From positions 1 to 64,000 of the forward strand of contig JAQGOF010000091.1 in assembly GCA_028293745.1 (NCBI GenBank): a stretch of 64,000 nt of DNA. The letters run 5' to 3'. Below are positions 59,981 to 64,000 of this stretch, piece after piece. This stretch comes from Gammaproteobacteria bacterium (lineage in GTDB: Bacteria > Pseudomonadota > Gammaproteobacteria > Steroidobacterales > Steroidobacteraceae). A program made the translations under genes and the position numbers. Numbering within the stretch: the first letter of the stretch is position 1; every line of letters starts with the position of its first letter. The notes under the pieces were generated by a model that was not told the origin of the DNA, made no database searches, and saw only the letters and a program-made list of their open reading frames with translations.

Positions 59981-60811
59981 ATGAAGAATAGACGTTTCCT
60001 CCGGTGCCAGACGTTGGTCTGTGCTGCCATATGGGCGCTGGTGTCAGCGCAGCTCGGCGCTCAAGACCTGAGCACGTTTGTCAATAACCAGCTTCCGAGC
60101 CTGGTCTCCACTTACAAGACGATCCACTCCCATCCGGAGTTGTCAACATCCATTAGATGTGGTGTTGCGGGGCATTGGAGGACATGGGGCCAGGCCGCAG
60201 GAGGGCAAGGATCCAATCGTCATGGCAGGTGAATTCATCGTTCAGCTGCAGACGATTGTCAGCCGCCAGCAGAGTCCGCTGGATCCGGCAGTCGTCACGG
60301 TTGGCGACATACACGGGGGCACCAGGAGAAACATCATCCCCAACGAAGTGAAGATGGAGATCACCGCCCGCGCCTTCAGTGAACGTGCACAGCAGATCAT
60401 CCTGGACGGGGTGCGTCGGACGGCACAGTGTCCGCGGGTATCCCGGACAACCTCGCGCCCATCGTCACCGTTCTGGATGCGGAATCAGCACCAGTGACCT
60501 ACAACGATCCGAAACTCACCGCACGGGTGAAGTCGGCGTTGGTCGGCGCTCTCGGAACCGAGAACGTAGTTGACGATGAGCCCATCATGGCCAGCGAGGA
60601 CTTTGGTAACTTCGGACTCGAGCATCATGCCATTCCGACTGTCATGTTCTGGGTGGGTGCCATGGACCGCGGCAAGTTCGCGCGCGCCCAGGCGGAGGGT
60701 ACAACTCTGCCGGGGCTGCACACGAGTCGCTTCGAGCCGGCGCCGGAAGCGACTCTGCGGACGAGCGTGACCGCGATGACTTCGGTAGCGATCGCGCTGT
60801 TGCAGCCGTAG
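59981..60811 (+). pseudogene. M20D amidohydrolase pseudogene
   Basis: A signal peptide and first helix remain (MKNRRFLRCQTLVCAAIWAL, then QLPSLVSTYKTIHSHPELS). The sequence then jumps, in another frame, to the dimerisation domain (VVLRGIGGHGARPQEGKDPI, VTVGDIHGGTRRNIIPNEVK). About 150 residues with the main metal ligands are deleted. A second shift near 60420-60440 leads to a third frame carrying VSAGIPDNLAPIVTVLDAES and ASEDFGNFGL to the natural end. With the metal site gone, it cannot be active. Nearby MBL and lipase genes are intact. Confidence 0.88.
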
Positions 60812-60818
60812 GCTTCGT

Positions 60819-61757
60819 TTATGGGTCAGTCGGCCACAGGGTGAAATCCCTGAACGCCACGCGCTGCGGCTTGCCGTGCATGGCCGCCAGGCCCGCCTGT
60901 ATTTCGAACAGAGTCCCGCGGGACAGCGCCAATTCATGCTCGTCGGGCTGATATTCGGTTCTGACCGGATAGTCCGTGTACGGCGTGCGCTGCTCTTCGA
61001 TGTGGTTTCCCAACAAGTGAGCCACAGGCTTGCCTTCGGTGAAGTGCAGCATTCGCTCATTGCTTTTTTCGAACGCCGCCAGATCGCGGATGTACAAACG
61101 CCCTGGATAAACACTGTCCCCGGTAAAGAGTATGGCCGTTTGCCGGTCATAGACGGCGATGGAGACTATGTCGTGCCCGGGGATTGCGAGGACGTCCAAT
61201 GTGCGATTGCCAAGATCGATCGTGCCGACATCCTCAGGCCAGTTTGCAATCCCGTAGAATTTTTTCGTCGCATCTACCGTAGGCGCGACGTAGGTAACCG
61301 GAATGTCGGGGTCGCCGAGCACCTGCAGCTGCGCATCGCCAGCTACGTGGTCTGAGTGCGAATGCGTGTGCGCGACAATGAGCGGCATGTGGTCCCGGTG
61401 ATTGGCGGACAACCACCGATGCATTACGAGCTGGAGGGTGGGCGCCAGATTTCCCCGGCGAGACCCCGTGTCCAGCAATAGAGCCCGCTCGCCCCCAAAC
61501 AGCAGGAAGACGAACGGCTTCTCAAAATCGGTGCATCCGGACTGCCTCAGGATATACAGGTCGGGGTTGTATTCGTGGATCTGCCATTCCGGCATTTCGG
61601 CGCACCGGGGCCCCGCGGTGTCCCACCGCGGAGGCAGCGTACCGGCCCTGATGGCCCCTTGCGCAGGCTGCGCCTGCAGCGCCCGGGGAACCACTCCCAG
61701 CAGACCCAGACCCGTGGCCGCCAGTGCCACCCACAATCGCCATGCATTTTTTTTCAT
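60819..61757 (-). CDS. Exported MBL-fold metallo-hydrolase
   Basis: A 312-residue protein with a signal peptide (ending near LQAQ, residue 30). The zinc motif HTHSHSDH is followed by the His in AIPGHDIVSIAVYD, the bridging Asp in LFTGDSVYPG and a late His (HLLGNHIEEQ). These are complete for a binuclear metallo-beta-lactamase-fold enzyme. Glyoxalase-, lactonase- or beta-lactamase-type activity is possible; sequence alone does not decide. The gene stands alone, convergent with the M20D pseudogene. Confidence 0.88.
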   Translation of the reverse strand: MKKNAWRLWVALAATGLGLLGVVPRALQAQPAQGAIRAGTLPPRWDTAGPRCAEMPEWQIHEYNPDLYILRQSGCTDFEKPFVFLLFGGERALLLDTGSRRGNLAPTLQLVMHRWLSANHRDHMPLIVAHTHSHSDHVAGDAQLQVLGDPDIPVTYVAPTVDATKKFYGIANWPEDVGTIDLGNRTLDVLAIPGHDIVSIAVYDRQTAILFTGDSVYPGRLYIRDLAAFEKSNERMLHFTEGKPVAHLLGNHIEEQRTPYTDYPVRTEYQPDEHELALSRGTLFEIQAGLAAMHGKPQRVAFRDFTLWPTDP

Positions 61758-62113
61758 TTATGGCCTGAAAACGCCCCTGTCGACCCCAGTATAGGTGCAG
61801 TGCGTCCAGGCAGGGCCCGTTCGGACTGCCGCCAGGCCCCCGGATTTGCCAACTGAGTCTCGCTAGTCACCCCTCCCGAGGGCTCGTGAACTTGGCGGGT
61901 TATGGTATTATGGGCAGCTGCCCTCCTACGCCCCTTCGATCCCGGACTCGGTACCAGGGCTGCCATCAAAATGGCATGCGCGCGGGATTGCGAGGGCGCG
62001 ACCCACTAAAAGTAGGACGAACGAATTCACGGCAGCCGCGCACTTTTGAGCTCGGCGGCAACGGCTCGTATGGGCCGGTCTGGTGCAACCCGAAACTGTC
62101 ATGGAAATCTGCT
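61758..62113. other. Intergenic region upstream of the EF-G paralogue
   Basis: About 355 bases without a gene. It contains the 12-base palindrome GGGCAGCTGCCC (61912-61923) just after an AT-rich TATGGTATTAT (61901-61911) that could be a -10 region. I cannot place a -35 with confidence. Confidence 0.35.
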
Positions 62114-64000
62114 ATGCCTCGTACAACTGCTCTATCTGATATCCGCAACATCGGCATCATCGCCCACGTCGATGCCGGCAAGACGACTACGACCGAGCGG
62201 ATCCTGTATTACACGGGGCGCAAGCATACGATCATCGATATCCATGACACGAAAGATCTGAAGACGTCGACGACGACTGACTACCTCGAGCAGGAACAAA
62301 AGCGCGGCATCACCATTCAGAGCGCCGCGGTGTCCGCCTTCTGGCGCGACAAGAAGATCAACCTGATCGACACCCCGGGCCACGTGGACTTCACGATCGA
62401 GGTCAACCGCTCGCTGCGCGTGCTCGACGGCGCCGTCGTCGTATTCGACGGTGTTGCCGGCGTGGAGCCCCAGTCCGAAACGAACTGGCGCCTCGCCGAC
62501 AATTACAACGTTCCGCGCATTTGCTACGTCAACAAGATGGACCGCAGCGGCGCGAATTTCCTGCGTTGCGTCGAGATGATCAAGACTCGCCTCAATGCCC
62601 GGCCGCTGCCCGTGCAGCTTCCGATCGGCTCCGAGGACAACTTCAAGGGCATGATCGACCTGGTCGAGATGAAGGCTCTCGTGTGGGATTCGGACGACAA
62701 GGATGCCGAGTGGCAGATCCTGGACGTCACCCCTGACCTCGCCGACAAGTTGCACATCACCATGCCTTCGGATCGGAAGATCCTGGCGGACGTCAACAAG
62801 TACCGAACCGAGCTGATTGACACGTGCCTCGAGCAGGACGATGAGGCCATGGAGGCCTACCTGAATGACGGCACCGTCCCATCGGCCGATGTGCTGCGCA
62901 AGGCCCTGCGCAAAGGCACCGTCACCTCCGCATTCAATCCCGTGCTGTGCGGCTCCTCGTACAAGAACAAGGGCGTGCAGCAGGTACTCGATGCTGTTGT
63001 CGATTACCTGCCGGCACCAACGGACGTTGCGGCCATCAAGACCGTGGATGCCGACGGCAACCCGGTCGGCGAACGCAATACCGCCGATGACGAACCCTTC
63101 TCTGCACTCGCCTTCAAGGTCATCAACGATGCCTACGGCGCGTTGACCTTCGTCCGCGTGTACTCGGGTGTGCTGACCAAGGGCGCCTCAGTGCAGAACT
63201 CGACGCGCGGCAAGCGCGAGAAGATCGGCCGCATGGTCGAAATGTTCGCCAAGGAAGCCAACCCGATTGAGGAAGCCCGCGCGGGCGACATCATCGCTCT
63301 GGTCTCGCTTGCCGAGACCGAGACGGGTGACACGCTGTGCGACTCTGCCAATCCGGTGGTTCTGGAGCGCATGCGCTTCCCGGACCCGGTCATCAGTGTG
63401 TCGGTCAAATCGAAGGTCAAGGCCGAGCAGGAGAAATTCAACGCCGCGCTGGGCAAGATGGTTCGTGCCGATCCCTCGCTGCACCTCGAAACCGATCGTG
63501 AGACGGGCCAGACCATTCTGCGCGGCATGGGCGAGCTGCACCTGGAGGTTACCCTCGACCGCATGCGCACCGAGTTCGGTGTCGAAGGCACGATGGGCGA
63601 GCCGCAGGTGGCGTACCGCGAGACCATCACGAAGAAGATCCAGGAAAACTACACCCACAAGAAGCAGACGGGTGGCTCGGGTCAGTTCGCCGAAGTCTGG
63701 ATCATCTTCGAGCCTCTGGCGCGTAGTTCCGGCTTCGTGTTCGAAGACGAGACCGTGGGCGGCTCCGTACCCCGGGAATTCGTGCCGGCCGTGGAGAAGG
63801 GTCTGAAGATACAGAAGGAAGACGGCGTGCTGGCGCACTTCCCGACAGTGGACTTCAAGGCGACGCTCATCGATGGCAGCTACCACGATGTTGACTCCAA
63901 CGCGCTGACCTTCGAAATCGCGGCGAAGGCTGCTTTCCGCGAAGGTCTCAGGAAGGCCGGCCCCATCCTGCTCGAGCCCGTCATGAAGGTCGAGACGGTG
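62114..64000 (+). CDS. fusA: Translation elongation factor G paralogue (cut by window edge)
   Basis: The first 629 of about 700 residues. GTPase motifs are AHVDAGKTT (G1), DTPGHVDF (G3) and NKMD (G4). Domains II-IV follow, ending in [12 protein letters not shown] of domain V. The switch I region reads [20 protein letters not shown], unlike the usual GEVHDGAATMDWMEQEQ of the canonical EF-G. No rpsL/rpsG precede it, so it is not in the str operon. It is probably a second EF-G (EF-G2-like) used in translocation or ribosome recycling. Symbol is provisional. Confidence 0.85.
   Translation, partial: MPRTTALSDIRNIGIIAHVDAGKTTTTERILYYTGRKHTIIDIHDTKDLKTSTTTDYLEQEQKRGITIQSAAVSAFWRDKKINLIDTPGHVDFTIEVNRSLRVLDGAVVVFDGVAGVEPQSETNWRLADNYNVPRICYVNKMDRSGANFLRCVEMIKTRLNARPLPVQLPIGSEDNFKGMIDLVEMKALVWDSDDKDAEWQILDVTPDLADKLHITMPSDRKILADVNKYRTELIDTCLEQDDEAMEAYLNDGTVPSADVLRKALRKGTVTSAFNPVLCGSSYKNKGVQQVLDAVVDYLPAPTDVAAIKTVDADGNPVGERNTADDEPFSALAFKVINDAYGALTFVRVYSGVLTKGASVQNSTRGKREKIGRMVEMFAKEANPIEEARAGDIIALVSLAETETGDTLCDSANPVVLERMRFPDPVISVSVKSKVKAEQEKFNAALGKMVRADPSLHLETDRETGQTILRGMGELHLEVTLDRMRTEFGVEGTMGEPQVAYRETITKKIQENYTHKKQTGGSGQFAEVWIIFEPLARSSGFVFEDETVGGSVPREFVPAVEKGLKIQKEDGVLAHFPTVDFKATLIDGSYHDVDSNALTFEIAAKAAFREGLRKAGPILLEPVMKVETV

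Noticed and set aside
61892-61911. Sigma-70 promoter for the EF-G paralogue
   Set aside because: TTGGCG and TATTAT are only 8 bases apart, too close for a functional -35/-10 pair.
1-64000. tRNA, rRNA or insertion sequence
   Set aside because: I looked for T-loop-like sequences, conserved rRNA stretches and transposase motifs and saw none; a covariance-model scan would be needed to be certain.

Overview
The window is a GC-rich chromosomal segment of a gammaproteobacterium. A Steroidobacteraceae/Nevskiales/Xanthomonadales-type organism is the best guess. That rests on gene content: ECF sigma factors with a convergent TPR-kinase, DUF6491, DUF3379, HutD, PilU, ABC-F YbiT, OmpW, and a TonB receptor. 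No 16S or other phylogenetic marker is present except a partial EF-G. There are no rRNA genes, tRNAs, insertion sequences, phage genes or CRISPR arrays that I can see. Both ends cut genes: a PdsO-like Gly-zipper/OmpA protein at the left and an EF-G paralogue at the right.

Layout. 0-17 kb: lipoprotein, ECF sigma factor, convergent Ser/Thr kinase with TPRs coupled to a methyltransferase, ferritin-like protein, PBP7-type peptidase, ModE-like regulator, DoxX, a sigma/anti-sigma pair, M16 peptidase, an ArsR-SRPBCC unit with a palindromic operator, DUF481, HutD and a receiver-only regulator. 16-24 kb: cytochrome c-sorbosone dehydrogenase fusion, exported MsrB and MsrA, M24 peptidase, flavodoxin-fold protein, DedA-rhodanese fusion, ketopantoate reductase-like protein, and two very small membrane proteins.

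24-31 kb holds the most unusual locus. A ykkC-class riboswitch, most likely guanidine-I, lies in the leader of a TonB-dependent receptor. A GH13 enzyme follows on the same strand, and an NCS1 permease plus an SDR with an altered active site are divergent. This suggests guanidine-responsive outer-membrane uptake, which is not the usual guanidine regulon of exporters and carboxylases.

31-48 kb: DUF6496, an Ig-like lipoprotein, Dps, a decayed TehA gene, YbiT, an alpha/beta-hydrolase-MlaA fusion, an M20 peptidase, a Rieske oxygenase, a frameshifted glutaredoxin, a phosphatase, a frameshifted ZntB, PilU, and an MFS exporter with an apparent AUC start. 48-60 kb: a GlxA-type regulator is divergent from a compact run of Rieske oxygenase, GMC oxidoreductase, class II aldolase, PPIase, DUF3604 and HupE/UreJ genes. 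OmpW and a secreted lipase-like hydrolase are convergent to it. The window ends with an M20D amidohydrolase pseudogene, an MBL-fold hydrolase and the EF-G paralogue.

Four loci (TehA, glutaredoxin, ZntB, M20D) are broken. Two of them, at 43-45.5 kb, are broken only by single-base homopolymer indels, so sequencing error must be excluded there.
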